DNA of 64,000 nucleotides from assembly GCA_963930655.1 (NCBI GenBank), contig OZ005607.1, positions 19,480,374 through 19,544,373 on the forward strand, in the 5' to 3' direction. The notes beneath the pieces are model-generated. The model worked only from the letters and a program-made list of their open reading frames with translations, did not search any database and was not told the DNA's origin. The DNA comes from Myrica gale (Eukaryota > Streptophyta > Magnoliopsida > Fagales > Myricaceae). Of this stretch, positions 48,929 through 62,239 are shown piece after piece. A program made the translations under genes and the position numbers. Position 1 is the first letter of the stretch. Each line of letters begins with the position of its first letter.

Positions 48929-49657
48929 ATGTTGTTCTCAAAATATATTGGTGTAAGCTTTCTACTTTTCTGCCTCTCCCTCGATGCAGCCAATTGTGCT
49001 GGTCCTTTAAACCACTTCTGTTTTAGCAAGACAAAATACACTGCCAATAGCCCCTATGCTACAAACTTGAATGGGTTGCTCAATCAGTTGTCCACGAAAG
49101 TTCCTCCCACTGGGTTCGAGTCCGGCTTCATTGGCGGTGGCGTAAACAGAGTCAATGGTTTAGCCCTCTGCCGAGGAGATGTCTCAAGCGCAAACTGTAA
49201 GACATGTGTCATTGATGCAGGCAAAGAGCTTCGAGACCGTTGTCCTTACGAGAAAGGAGCAATAATCTGGTACGATTTCTGCCTCTTGAAGTACTCCGAC
49301 ATGGATTTCTTGGGGAAAATTGATAACGGAAACAAGTTCTACCTGTCGAACCACAAAAAGGTGAAGAACCCCACTTCATTTAACCAGAAAGTTAAGGATT
49401 TGTTGGGCAACTTATCGGAGGCAGCACCTGCCAGCCCATATCTCTATGTCACCGCCTGGGTTGAAGAGCATGGTTCATCAGAAAAAGTGTATGGTCTTGT
49501 TCAATGCACTAGAGATATCTCTCATCCTGATTGTAAGTTGTGTCTCGATGGGGCGATTGGTGAATTCCCCAAGTGTTGCGATGGCAAACGAGGTGGGCGA
49601 GTTGTTGGTGGGAGTTGTAACTTTAGATATGAACTCTACCCCTTTTTTGATGCATAG
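48929..49657 (+). CDS. cysteine-rich repeat secretory protein with two DUF26 (Gnk2) domains
   Basis: An intact single-exon frame of 242 aa. Residues 1-24 form a signal peptide (YIGVSFLLFCLSLDAANCA), so the product should enter the secretory pathway and reach the apoplast. Two DUF26 domains follow, each with the C-X8-C-X2-C signature: CRGDVSSANCKTC (about residues 80-92) and [13 protein letters not shown] (about 192-204). The protein ends in the Cys pair and [13 protein letters not shown] typical of domain 2. There is no membrane span or kinase, so it is a CRRSP, not a receptor kinase. Related two-DUF26 proteins include ginkbilobin-type mannose-binding antifungal proteins and the ectodomains of CRKs. 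A TATA box 60 bp upstream and the signal peptide support this start. Its paralogue at 58559 differs at few residues. Confidence 0.85.
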   Translation: MLFSKYIGVSFLLFCLSLDAANCAGPLNHFCFSKTKYTANSPYATNLNGLLNQLSTKVPPTGFESGFIGGGVNRVNGLALCRGDVSSANCKTCVIDAGKELRDRCPYEKGAIIWYDFCLLKYSDMDFLGKIDNGNKFYLSNHKKVKNPTSFNQKVKDLLGNLSEAAPASPYLYVTAWVEEHGSSEKVYGLVQCTRDISHPDCKLCLDGAIGEFPKCCDGKRGGRVVGGSCNFRYELYPFFDA

Positions 49658-52600
49658 ATCACTGCAATATTGTAATATGTTATCTAAAAACTAAATAATT
49701 GTCCAATGAGACAACTTCCCCTTGCTTTGTCAATTCTATGCCTCTTCGAAAAATGGGACAACTTTTAGCAGAGTAATCCATTTGGTTTGTCTTCTTTCCT
49801 TGGATGTTCTTGTTTTAGAGTGGACTCCCCACATGATCCATCGCCGTTGGATCCTGCAAAGTAATTGCCTGAATTGGTAATCAAAAGGTCTCAAGGTAGT
49901 ACTACTACAATCTTTGGGACTCCCACTCTTCCCGCCATCCATAAGTTAAGGTGAACTTGTTAAGGTCTTTGATTCTATGTGAAGCTCTAAATTAATTAAC
50001 AGTAATCAGAACTCCTCGGACCTGTCATTTTTCTTCTTGTTCTAATTTGCTTAGAATCTGAATAACTCAGCTTTTATTACTATTGGTCTTTTCAATGCAT
50101 GTATATATAGAATTACGCATGGGTCCCATAGCGAAATATAAAAATAAAAAATAAATAAAAATTGGTACGAGATTAGGGTTTGGTCTTTCTCAATGAGTAC
50201 TTTTTATTTGATTGATAACCATATAAAGCTGACGATAATTTATTATATAAATAAAAAAAATTCATTGTCTTTTAATAATTATGTATGTATATGTAAGTTT
50301 GATGTTATTGTTGTTGTCTACATGATCAATATTTTAAAAAATGTTGCAATTAGTTATTAGTGAGTGAATGTAACAAAAATAATTGTTTGGAGTGCAAAAT
50401 GTCAAGACTCCTAAAAAAAATACGAAGTCGCGTATTTATCCCGTATAGAAACTATATTTAAGTGATATTTTTAAGATTAAATGTTTCAAAGTTGATATTT
50501 TAAGATGAATAACGTATACGGTAAAAAAGTAAGTTTACCCGGCCGGGCCGAAACTAGTGCGTGGCTTTTGGGGAGAAAAAATATAATATTTTAATTTTGA
50601 GCGGAATGTAAAAAGATAAACAAAGGATTAGATTAAAAACATTCTCTAATTTTGGGAGGGGGTTTGGCGGCCACAGCCTCCGCCCCTGTGTTTTCCAGCA
50701 CACATGATATGTGATTTTATATTAAATAAATCAGTAAAATAATCTTTTTCTTCACATTTTTATGATTTTGGTTTACAAACATGACAAATTAAGTCGGGCT
50801 TATGTGGCTTGTTCCTTCTTTCTTGGGCCGTGGATTTCGTCTTTCCGCCACCACGCGCCGCCACCTCCGCCGCCGCCACCGCCAGTCCCAGTCCGAACCA
50901 AAATAAACCATTTGGGCATGCCCCTCTGTTTGGCGGCCACAACCTCCGCCCCTGTGTTTTATGTTATGCTAGCCTCTATGTTTAAGGCTTGTTTCGTTTT
51001 ATTTATGTGTTTTTATTATGTTTGCAATTACAGCTGGGATTGCAAGTTTAGCGCTCGTCTGGAGCCGGCTCGCCAACTATGTTGGCTGTCCTTCAGCGAC
51101 AGTTCTTTTACGGATTTTCAGTGTTCCCTAGGACCCCGGGTCCTCACGCTTCGGGCTTTGTGCCTTTCACCTCTGAGGACTTTTTGTCCTCTTTAATAGC
51201 CACATCATTGTTGGCCCTTCCGTTGTCGCTTGTAACGCCCTTTTTGGATTCTTTTCTTTGTTCTCATAACTTGTAATTTTTATTTGTGTTTTTTCAATAT
51301 ATAAAATTATCTGTTTCAAAAAAAAAAATATTATACATAATTGTGAGCATATTAAATATTCCTGGTGACATGTGAGTTTGCTATACACGTTACTATTGCT
51401 TATAAGTTCCCTAGGGAGAGATAGTGCAACCATGTTAACCCTGTGAGACAAAAGTCAAGGTGTATATTGATTTCAGTAATTGATAAACGAAATAAGTTTC
51501 GAGAAATGGGGTGTACGGAATTTTTTTTTGAAAAGAGGATGTATATGACGATACAACCGAATCAAACGCAGTGGCAAAATTAGATGGGGATGAACAGGGA
51601 CACACATCCCGGTTGTTTCCCCCCAAACATATTTATCCTCTATGGTGAATGGTTAATGTTATTCACGTGCCTTGCAGGGGCAAAGCTAGCAGCAGCTAAT
51701 CATTACTGTTTACCAGACTAGAACACAGTTGAGCCAACTTCAACAAGTTGAGGGCGTCCTTTTTCATTTAATGTAATTAGTTGAAGTCTCAACCACATTA
51801 ATCAATTCTTTAATATTATTCTGATTGCTCATTTATATTTTTTAAAACAAATTTGTTCCCTGATAGCTTAATTTTTAGTTTTATCCATATATTTCTAATT
51901 CATAATTCCATGCACAGTAGATTATACAGACATTAAAATATGAAAATTATTATCTCGCATTTAAACTGGATTTGTTTTATTAATATAGGATTTAATGGCC
52001 CGCAATTTTTGTTGGAGCTTCCGCTCATGAAACAAAAAAGACAATTTATTCCATGAATATAGTTATGTGATTGGGGGTATAGTGCTTTGTTTTTCTGCTT
52101 TTAATCAATATAATTTGGTAACAAAATTAAATTAGCACAAGTTTTTGATAAATCTAACTCGAACAAAAGATATATATTAGAACTACGTCAAACAAGTTGA
52201 GAAAGGGAAGAAGATTAGATATCACATCAATTGAGTCACACCTTACAAGAAGTTGAGAGAGCATGTTTTTCCTTTTTGTTTTCTTCTTTTTCCTCTATGC
52301 GAGTGAGGGTAAGTTTAAGCAAATTGAAGCAATATAGATTAGCAATGATTAAATATTGCACTGAGCAGGTCTTGGTTGGAGTACTTGAATTATTATATTG
52401 GGGTAGTCAGAGTCAAGTAACATGGGATGTCGGCATCTAAATCACCATTTTTGAGGTTTTAATTCTTAATGAATTTTGTTTTCCACTTCGTCAACAAAAT
52501 CTCATCTCTTGTGTGATTGGAGTTTATTTAATTTTTTGCTGGTTCTAAAATTGCTGTATTTTTTAAATTGAGGGGTAACACCTATTCACTCTCCCTCTAG

Positions 52601-53040
52601 GTCTTAATAAGGTCTAAACCGTATTTTTTCACAAAGTATAGTCACTCAATAACTCTACTGCTAATCTAAGTTGATTACCCGAGGACTAAGATCTAAACCG
52701 TATTTCAAATTATTCTTTTCCACCTAAAATATTAATTTAAATCTTCTCTCTTCACTTTTTCACTAACTCTCATAAACTATCTTCAATTTTTCATCAACTC
52801 CTATAAACTATCTTCATTTTTTCATCAACTCTCATATCCCTAAATTTTAATCGGCACTCAAACACCGTATACATAAATTAGAAAAATTCTCACATTGCAA
52901 GTTAATATTCAGTAAAAGATCTTGGGCTGGGTTTCAGATGAATCATAGCGATAAGAATCTATTCACGACAAAACATGACTACCTAGGATATAACTCAATA
53001 GTTGAACCTCATATTGATCAGTCACCCTACGATTAATGTC
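49658..53040. other. downstream flank in unit 1; no gene, one probable LINE 3' end
   Basis: 49658-50730 and 51782-53040 are near-copies of 59288-60360 and 60480-61820. The segment 50730-51780 is present only here. It contains a GC-rich stretch (50850-50890, CCGCC repeats). It ends in an AT-rich tail with a poly-A run at 51319-51329 that looks like a LINE 3' end (from about 50990). A 33-bp phrase, GTTTGGCGGCCACA onward, occurs at about 50664 and again at about 50929. Confidence 0.4.
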
Positions 53041-53043
53041 CAG

Positions 53044-53310
53044 TTACATCTGTGATGTGCCTAACCGCACAGTATTGCTCGGAAAAAAACTTGCAGGTTG
53101 TGTAGGTGCAGGGAGATCATGTTTGATAGAGTCGTTATTCAGCATGTAAACAACTGAAGCCATATTTCGCATGTCCACTACATTTTCTTGAATACATAGT
53201 AGCCCAATGTGTATGCACCCAGTTAGTTCATGACTTATTTGACCGTCCCTAATCAATAGGGGGTCTATGAGATTCAAAGTTGTGCTCTCCAGCCAATTTC
53301 TCCAGGCCTG
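53044..53310 (-). pseudogene. CRK kinase fragment: C-terminal exon (unit 1)
   Basis: The minus-strand translation reads AWRNWLESTTLNLIDPLL, then CIHIGLLCIQENVVDMRNMA and SVVYMLNNDS, ending PAPTQPASFF and a stop. This is kinase subdomain XI and the tail of DUF26 receptor kinases. The usual Arg-Pro in VADRPTM reads MRN here. It is no longer joined to intact upstream exons. Confidence 0.75.
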
Positions 53311-53469
53311 CAGAATTAATATAGCAAATGCATGCATGCATATTGTTAAAGGAGGAAAAAACATTATTATTTGTTTATCATGTTTCGAACAAAAAAAATC
53401 TCAAAATATGTACTATTTGATGTGTATACTCACATATGGTAGAATTTACTCTATATTCCCTTGGCCACC

Positions 53470-53600
53470 AAAAGAAGTAATTTTTTTACCACTCACAATC
53501 TCCTGTATTAACACACCAAAACTAAAGACGTCAAAATTGAGAATTGCCCAAATATTGCATATTCTAGTGCCATATATCCACGGCATATAAATACCAATAT
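53470..53600 (-). pseudogene. CRK kinase fragment: APE motif exon (unit 1), with deletion
   Basis: It reads GYMALEYAIFGQFS, where MAPEY is the norm. A small deletion relative to the unit 2 copy shifts the frame before DVFSFGV. An LTR begins 50 bp further out, at 53647, and separates it from any upstream kinase sequence. Confidence 0.75.
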
Positions 53601-55459
53601 GTTCATATCACGTCCCTCATGCTCGTATTAATCTCTAAGTTCTCTTTGTAGTAACAGAGATGCATGTATGGCGAGATTACGATCGTTCTTTTCCTATGGG
53701 TCTCAAGATTGTGATAATATAATATAGAAAATCTAGCGAAAGAATTTTTAAATAATTATTCAGAAATAAGTAGGAAAAAATGGAAGTCAAGTTAAAAGAA
53801 GATTAGAGAGACATTAACACAGATGCCTGTCATAGCTTAGATAACACAACGATACTCAGGAACAACATAAGAAAGGAAAACAAACAAACCGAGATGTTGG
53901 GGTTAGGGATTAGGGGTTATAGCTCCTAGCCTAACATAAGTAAGCCCACAAATAAATCTTTAACCCTATTGTTTAGAAATATATACAAAAACACGAAAGA
54001 ATAAAAGAAAACATAAAACAACATCATTATTTAGGAGGAGTCTTCGTCTGAGGAACCGATGAGGTCGATCTAGTCGATGTGGCTGTCGTTTAATTTTCCG
54101 TTTTCCTGGGGAAACTCCAGCGCCATATCCTTCTGAATCAAGCAGGGCTGGGATTCCTGGATCACTTACAAGCAGTCGGTAACCAGGACTTGGATGTGGA
54201 TGACCAGGACATAGGTGACAACATCATTAATCTGTCTTATAAAAGTGGATAAACAATGGGGTGATAACTCAATAAGGGGGGATGGGAGCATGTGAATACA
54301 ACCTTACAAACACTACATACATGTTTAATAAGCAGTTCATAAGTAAAAGAGAGTATCAGTGAAACGATATGCAGTCATGCATTATATAGTTTATAGCATA
54401 TATAATGAAATAATGAAGAACGCAGTATGCAATGCAATGTTCTTGTTCGTTCCTTTAATGCATTTTCCCTTACAAATCCACTTATTCACCCCTGGTGGTC
54501 AGAGTTGTACGTCCAATGTCCCCTGCACTTTATAATATTCTTAGAAATTATGTTGTCTTAGGACACGAGTAAAGGCTTATCTACCTTCTACTCCGGGGTC
54601 ATCCTACTCCGTAGTGATGGTTGCACTCTCCAGTGATCAATATCGTCACCCCATTTAAACTTTTTAATAGGTGTCATATCATTTATCTCATCGATGCCAA
54701 ATGTCAAGCAAATGCACTACAATATTCAAAAAATATATTTGTGAGTTCGAATATCAACCTAAGAGGGGGGTGAATTTAGTTTCTAAAAAAAATTATCCTT
54801 TTTTTTATATAAAAAACGCAGATCTGAATATTTAAAGCAATAATGACAAAATAAAAATAACTGAAAGCATTAAGAATAAAAGTAGGGAAGATAGATAACA
54901 CCGTGATTTTTAGGTGGTTCGGCCAAGACTTGCCTAGATCCACCCCCAAGGCTATTGTCTTTCTTGGGCTTCTCCACTATAATCCAATAATGTCTACAAC
55001 TTAGCTTCCGAGTGCTAATTATCCGTTATAAGAGTTTCCCGAGCTCACTCACGGGTAGGCCCAAGTGTATCCCACAATCAAAGGGTTTTCAAAGATTAAT
55101 GATCGGAATGAAAAATTATAGCTCTCAAAGCCAAATCAGCAAAACAAAACTCAATAAATGGCTATCAGACAAGATCTGATGATGATGATAGCAATGAGAG
55201 ATTAGATCTCATGGAAAATGTGCACTATTTGTCTTTTGTGTTTTTCTCTCTTGAAGGAGACAAGGTCAAAATTGATGATGTAAAGAGGAAAAAGTTGTGC
55301 AAAAGTCTTCTTTTCTCTCTCGATAAGGTTCCCTTTATAGGTCTTCAGTCTTAAGGTGTCCAGATGGCCTTTTTAAAATGTTGGAGAGGTGCACTAAGTG
55401 CCACATCATCTTGATTTATGTGTTGCGCGTCATTTTTAAAAATATGATTGTCGTAACAT

Positions 55460-55648
55460 GTGTCGACACATATATGTCTACGTGTCGAGACCTTCATCGA
55501 TTTTGGAACTTGCTTGCGGGTGCCTATGGCATGTGTCGACAATGCCTTAACTATGTGTCGACACCATCTTCACATGTGTCGACACCATCAAAATGACAGT
55601 CTGGCTTCTGTGCTATGTGTCGACACCATGTCAACCATGTGTCGATAC
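55460..55648. repeat. GTGTCGACAC palindrome array (second LTR)
   Basis: Perfect copies start at 55460, 55555, 55576 and 55617; near-copies at 55482, 55533 and 55639. It preserves the roughly 21-22 bp spacing of the first LTR. Confidence 0.85.
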
Positions 55649-55940
55649 CATCTTGGCAGATAGAGTTTTTCAGTGCTTTTTGCTATCCAATCTTTTCCAT
55701 TTTAACACCAAAACTCATACAATGAAAAATGTCACAGTTTAGGTGCAATTCATGGTGTTTAAATAAAATATAGGGCATAAATAATTAATAATGAATTTAA
55801 ATACAATTGAGTACTCTGTATTGAATAATGGATCGACAACCACGTATTTTAAAATACTTCCAAATTTATTTTATCATTGTTATCATCAAAATCGAGTTAA
55901 ATAGCTCAAGATCAACCTTGGGCTAACACCTAGATTAGGA

Positions 55941-56884
55941 GGTCTAAGAAAGACTTGGAGCAGCAATGGGGGAGAGGGTGGCCTCAACACAAAGAGAGAC
56001 ACATGAAAGGTGGTTTTGTGAGAAATAAATGATTGGCAATGATTACACCGAAATTCCATGCTTATTTTTTGACCGGTTTTACACGTGAAAGGAGGTGACG
56101 ACACGGGCAGGGTCAAAAACACTATATAAAATAAAAATTTTAGAAAATAAATCATATGATGCACCGCATACTTAGGACAGGTCCTATTGACTAAGAAAAT
56201 TAAACATGTCAAGCAAGAAGATTGAAGAAAAATTGGGTTTCTAGAAGAAATTAGGGCTAAAACAAGAATTAGGGCCAAAATAGTCTTTTCCAGCAATTAA
56301 AAATAATTTATAAAAATATTCAGGACACTGAAATGAGTAGAATGATTACTAAAATAAAAGAGCTTGAAAAGGTCTAAGCAAGGCTTGGAGCAGCAATGGG
56401 GGAGAGGGGTGGCATCAACACAAAGAGAGACACATGGAAGGTGGTTTTGTGAGAAATAAATGATTGGCAATGATTACACCGAAATTCTATGCCTATTTTT
56501 TGACCGGTTTTACACGTGAAAGGAGGTGACGACATGGGCTGGGTCAAGGGCTAGGTCGAGTGGGCTGAAGTGAGGCCCAAAAACAAGTGATTTTCAAGCT
56601 AATTACACCATATCAAGCAATCCAAGCCCAAAAACACTATATAAAATAAACATTCTAGAAAATAAATCATATGATGCACTGCATACTTAGGACAGGTCCT
56701 ATTGACTAAGAAAATTAAACATGTCAAGCAAGAAGATTGAAGAAAAATAGGGTTTCTAGAAGAAATTAGGGCTAAAACAAGCATTAGGGCCAAAATAGTC
56801 TTTCCAGCAATTAAAATTAATTTATAAAAATATTCAGGACACTGAAATGATTAGAATGATTACTAAAATAAAAGAGCTTGAAAA
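55941..56884 (-). repeat. tandem duplication inside the second LTR
   Basis: 55941-56370 and 56371-56884 are direct copies starting GGTCTAAG and ending AAAAGAGCTTGAAAA. The first copy lacks about 85 bp present in the second. The first LTR has one copy only (from about 45060). Confidence 0.85.
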
Positions 56885-57384
56885 GAAAAGAATGAGGATA
56901 TTGTTCTCATAATTTTTGGACATGTAAAACTATTTTTAAGGATTTTTCTCTATTTAAAAAATTAATAAAATAATTAAATCCGAAAATATTAATATATATA
57001 ATTTTAATTGTAATTAATTAGAAGAATTATGATAAACAAGAGCATTTAGAGGGTTGGGGTGTTACAACTCATGAGTCTCATATATTTGAATGAAAATGGA
57101 GCACTTAATGGTGATCATGTATATTCATTATATAATACAAGTTGTGAATCTACGACCACTTATCCCAAAAGTTTAATCAATTAGGGTAACGTGCAAAGTC
57201 AAGTCTAAATCTGCACTATATGTCGAATCTACATATTCATCAAATCATATAATTAGACAATGAAATGTATTTAACATTAATTCTCCCTAATTCATAAACG
57301 ACTACGGTGATCAAATGAAATTGTTAGATAAGAATCCTAACATTTAGTACCAAAATAATGATATTAGTGCAATAATTAATGTAC

Positions 57385-57575
57385 AAATAGGAAAGTACTG
57401 TTACCGAATACGTGTTGATTAAGGCTTTTGTTAGGCAGAAACTCATAAACAAAGAAGTCTTTCATTTCCTTCCAAGCAGAATCCAAGGAGCCTAACAAAA
57501 TAATTAATCGATGTTGAAGTTTTGCCGCTAATTGGACCTCATTCTTAAATTCCAGATCCCTTGTCCAGAATTTCT
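57385..57575 (-). pseudogene. CRK kinase fragment: N-lobe exon (unit 2), frameshifted
   Basis: It reads DLEFKNEVQLAAKLQHR, the alpha-C helix region. The codons for VRLLGFCLEGNERLL are then readable only in a shifted frame, before the first frame resumes with VYEFLPNKSLNQHVFG. Two opposing indels therefore explain the odd middle segment. A donor GTAACAG follows. No matching copy remains in unit 1. Confidence 0.75.
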
Positions 57576-57715
57576 TAATACTGTATGCATGTATGATGTA
57601 TTCATATGAAGTCAAATACTGTATTCATGTCCAAGTTTTTATTTTTATTTTTTTGTTAAACATGTCAAAAATGTTTACTTCCGTCCCAAATCCACCTTTC
57701 CCAAGCTTGCTAGCG

Positions 57716-58130
57716 TCAGAGAAGTTGTCCGTACCAACTCTAATGGTTGACATAACCTTAAGTGGAGTGAGACCTTCTTGATAGATTCAAAGATATTCTC
57801 GAATGTTGTTTTATTACACCTTAGCGTAGCCGCTTTCACTGCCTTAAGTTTTCTTTCCAAAATCCACACACGTGATCCAATCAACTCTTAGTTCCAAGCA
57901 TGAGCTACCACTTCATATATAATAGGAGTCATTTCAAAGCCAAAAGCCCTCAAATTTGAAGGATGTAGGAGCTGTAACATCAGAGCCCATCACGTTTAAA
58001 ATGATTGGGGTATGATCCGAAGGGGCGATGGAGTGATGGATGATGTTGGCATTTGGAAACGCCAAAAGCCAAGAACTATCTACGGATTATGATCTGTAAG
58101 TATGAGGTTTTTCCGTCACTAAAATATAAA
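57716..58130 (-). pseudogene. LINE endonuclease remnant (array unit 2)
   Basis: Near-identical to 48124-48540, including the region encoding the SDH-T-P-I motif. It confirms that this debris predates the duplication. Confidence 0.6.
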
Positions 58131-58558
58131 TATGAAAAAGAGTGATAAGATCGAAGATGAAGGTGGTCCATTAAGAACTGAAGACTATTAGTTTGTCAAT
58201 TTTAGTACTCTTTGCAGGTACTATATCGTTGCATATGTCTAAGGTATGTTAAACTGTTGGAATATTATATATCACATCTGTTGTTGATAAAATCACTCTT
58301 AATTTCTACCATTCCTTTGCTTTGATCGCCACAACCTCAATTAACAATAATGAATTCAACTGACAACTTTATTTTTTGAGTTAAATACATTTTCGCCCAA
58401 CTATCTACGGATTATGCTTGAAGAGTTTGCCGACTTAGAAAAAGTCATTGCTTTTTCAACTCGATGCATAGCTAAACTTGAAAATTTTCGTGTATATATA
58501 GATAGTTCTTGGTGGGTAAACATCACGCACAAAAAAATTACTTTGAAGTTCGTCCAAT

Positions 58559-59287
58559 ATGTTGTTCTCAAAATAAATTGCTGTAAGCTTTCTACTTTTC
58601 TGCCTCTCCCTCGATGCAGCCAATTGTGCTGGTCCTTTAAACCACTCCTGTTTTAGCAAGACAAAATACACTGCCAATAGCCCCTATGCTACAAACTTGA
58701 ATGGGTTGCTCAATCAGTTGTCCACCAAAGTTCCTCCCACCCGGTTTGGGTCCGGCTTCATTGGCGGCGGCGAAAATAGAGTCAATGGTTTAGCCCTCTG
58801 CCGAGGAGATGTCTCAAGCGCAAACTGTAAGACATGTGTCATTGATGCAGGCAAAGAGCTTCGAGACCGTTGTCCTTACGAGAAAGGAGCAATAATCTGG
58901 TACGATTTCTGCCTCTTGAAGTACTCCGACATGGATTTCTTGGGGAAAATTGATAACGGAAACAAGTTCTACCTGTCGAACCACAAAAAGGTGAAGAACC
59001 CCACTTCATTTAACCAGAAAGTTAAGGATTTGTTGGGCAACTTATCGGAGGCAGCACCTGCCAGCCCAGATCTCTATGTCACCGCCTGGGTTGAAGAGCA
59101 TGGTTCATCAGAAAAAGTGTATGGTCTTGTTCAATGCACTAGAGATATCTCTCATCATGATTGTTTGTTGTGTCTCGATGGGGCGATTGGTGAATTCCGC
59201 AAGTGTTGCGATGGCAAACGAGGTGGGCGAGTTGTTGGTGGGAGTTGTAACTTTAGATATGAACTCTACCACTTTTTTGATGCATAG
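58559..59287 (+). pseudogene. second CRRSP (two DUF26) copy with a stop in the signal peptide
   Basis: It is a close copy of the gene at 48929, with the same TATA box (58493-58500) and ATG (58559). Codon 6 is TAA (58574-58576) where the paralogue has TAT. The rest of the frame is open to 59287, and both DUF26 motifs remain: CRGDVSSANCKTC and CTRDISHHDCLLC. The next Met (58697) would give 196 aa with no signal peptide, so a secreted product is not expected. Changes in the C-terminal part (EFRKCC, ELYHFF) suggest relaxed constraint. It is a pseudogene unless the stop is a sequencing error. Confidence 0.75.
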
Positions 59288-61826
59288 ATCACTTCAATGT
59301 TGTAATATGTTATCTAAAAACTAAATAATTGTCCAATGAGACAACTTCCCCTTGCTTTGTCAATTCTATGCCTCTTCGAAAAATGGGACAACTTTTAGCA
59401 GAGTAATCCATTTGGTTTGTCTTCTTTCCTTGGATGTTCTTGTTTTAGAGTGGACTCCCCACATGATCCATCGCCGTTGGATCCTGCAAACTAATTGCCT
59501 GAATTGGTAATCAAAAGGTCTCAAGGTCGTACTACTACAATCTTTGGGACTCTCTCTCTTCCCTCCATCCATAAGTTAAGTTGAACTTGTTAAGGTATTT
59601 GATTCTTTGTGAAGCTTTAAATTAATTAACAGTAATTAGAACTCCTCGGACCTGTCATTTTTCTTCTTGTTCTAATTTGCTTGGAATCTGAGTAACTCAA
59701 CTTTTATTACTATTGGTCTTTTCAATGCATGTATATATAGAATTACGTATGGGTCCCATAGCGAAATAGAAAAATAGAAAAAAAACTAAAAATTGGTACG
59801 AGATTAGGGGTTGGTCTTTCTCATTGAGTACTTTTTATTTGATTGATAATCATATAAAGCTGACGATATTGTAGTATATAAATAAATAAAAAATTCATTG
59901 TCCTTTAATAATTATGTATATATGTAAGTTTGATGTTATTCTTGTTGTCATGTTACATGATCAATATTTTCAAAAATATTGCAATTAGTTATTAGTGAGT
60001 GAAATGTGACAAAAATAATTGTTTGGAGTGCAAAATGTCAAGACTCTCAAAATAAATAAATAAAATACGAAGTCACGTATTTATCCCATATAGAAACTAT
60101 ATTTAAGAGATAATTTAAGATTAAATGTTTCAAAGTTGATATTATAAGATGAATAACATATACGGTAAAAAAGTAAGTTTACCCGGCCGGGCCAAAACTA
60201 GTAGGTGGCTTTTTTGGGGAGAAAAAACATAATATTTTAATTTTGAGGGGAATGTAAAAAGATAAACAAAGGATTAGATTAAAAACATTCTCTAATTTTG
60301 GGAGGGGGGTTTGGCGGCCACAGCCTCCGCTCCTGTGTTTTCCAGCACACATTATATGTGATTCCATGTACATTTGGCATTTTGGGTACGTAGTATGTGT
60401 ATTGTTATGGAAAAATGTGTATTTGGCATTTATCAATGAGTGTTCGATAAAATGTCACAAAGAAGTTTTGATGCATTATAAGATAAAATGGCATTTATGA
60501 AGTCTCAACCACGTTAATCAATTCTTTAATATTATTTTGATTGCTCATTTATATTTTTTAAAACAAATTTGTTCCCTGATAGCTTATTTTTTAGTTTTAT
60601 CCATCTATTTCTAATTCATAATTCCATGCACAGTAGATTATACAAATATATATGAAAACTATTATCTCGTATTTAAAGTAGATTTGTTTTATTAATATAG
60701 GATTAATTTAATGGCCCGCAATTTTTGTTGGAGCTTCCACTCATGAAACAAAAAAGACAATTTATTCCATGAATATAGTTCTGTGATCGAGGTATATTGC
60801 TTTGTTTTTCTAGATCACATACTGCTTTTAATCAATATCATTTGGTAACAAAATTAAATTAGCACAAGTTTTTGATAAATCTGACTCGAACAAAAGATAT
60901 ATATTAGAACTTCATCAAACAAGTTGAGAAAGGGAAGAAGAGTAGATATCACAGCAATTGAGTCACACCTTACAAGAAGTTGAGAGAGCATGTTCTCCTT
61001 TTTTTTCTTCTTTTTCCTCTATGCGAGTGAGGGTAAGTTTAAGCAAATTGAAGCAATAAAGATTAGCAATAATTAAATATTGCACTGAGCAGGTCTTGGT
61101 TGGAGTACTTGAATTATTATATTGGAGTAGTCAGAGTCAAGTAACATGGGATGTCGACATCTAAAACACTATTTTTGAGGTTTTAATTCTTAATGAATTT
61201 CGTTTTCCACTTCGTCAACAAAATCTCATCTCTTGTCTGATTGGAGTTTATTTAATTTTTTGCTGCTTATTTTGTTGATTTTGATTGTTGACATTCAGAT
61301 CTAGACTGGACAATTTTAGGACTTGTTCTAAAATTGTTGTATTTTTCAAATTGAGGGATAACACCTATTCACCATCCCTCTAGGTCTTAATAGGGTCTAA
61401 ACCGTATTTTTTCACGAAGTAAAGTCACTCAATAACTCTACTACTAATCTTAGTTGATTACCCAAGGACTAAGTTGTAAACCCCATTTCAAATTATTCTT
61501 TTTCACCTATAATATTCATTTAAATCATCAATCTCTTCACTTTTTCACTGACTCTCATAAACTATCTTCACTTTTTCATCAACTCTTATAAACTATCTTC
61601 ATTTTTTCATCAACTCTCGTATCCCTAAATTTTAATCGGCACTCAAACACCAAATAGATAAATTAGAAAAATTATCACATCGTAAGTCAATATTCAGTAA
61701 AAGATCTTCGGCTGGGTTTCAGGAATCGTAGCAAAAAGCCTCTATTCACGACAAAACATGACTACCTAGGATATAACTCAATAATTGAACCTCATACTGA
61801 TCAGTCACCCTACGATTAATGTCCAG
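59288..61826. other. downstream flank of the second CRRSP; no gene seen
   Basis: It mirrors 49658-53040 but lacks the 1-kb insertion there. Instead a roughly 140-bp unmatched stretch (60365-60505) contains a repeated TTTGGCATTT word. No coding signal is supported. Confidence 0.45.
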
Positions 61827-62090
61827 TTACATCTGTGATGTGCCTAACCGCACCGTACTGCTCAGCAAAAAACTTGCAGGTTGTGTAGGTGCAGGGAGAT
61901 CATGTTTGATTGAGTCGCTATTCAACATGTAAACAACAGAAGCCATATTTGGCCTGTCCACTACATTTTCTTGAATACATAGTAGCCTAATGTGTATGCA
62001 CCTAGTCAGTTCATGACTTATTTGACCCTCCCTGATCAATAGGGGGTCTATGAGATTCAAAGTGTGCTCTCCAGCCAATTTCTCCAGCCT
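61827..62090 (-). pseudogene. CRK kinase fragment: C-terminal exon (unit 2)
   Basis: Same as 53044-53310, but with the canonical VVDRPNMASVVYMLN preserved. A deletion near the exon start shifts WRNWLESTTL out of frame. Confidence 0.75.
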
Positions 62091-62239
62091 GCAGAATTAA
62101 TATAGCAAATACATGCATGCATATTGTTAAAGGAGGAAAAAAACATTATTATTTGTTTATCATGTTTCGAACAAAAAAAATCTCAAAATATGTACTATTT
62201 GATGTGTATACTCACATATGGTAGAAGTTACTCTATATT

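Larger units (their letters stand above)
53647..57066 (-). mobile_element. long LTR (second of three in the tandem array)
   Basis: It has the same ends as the copy at 42078: TGTAGTAACAGAG and GGTGTTACA. The right flank (ACTCATGAGTCTCA) is identical to that of the first LTR, and the left flank matches that of the third. That pattern is expected at an LTR-LTR recombination junction. Confidence 0.65.
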
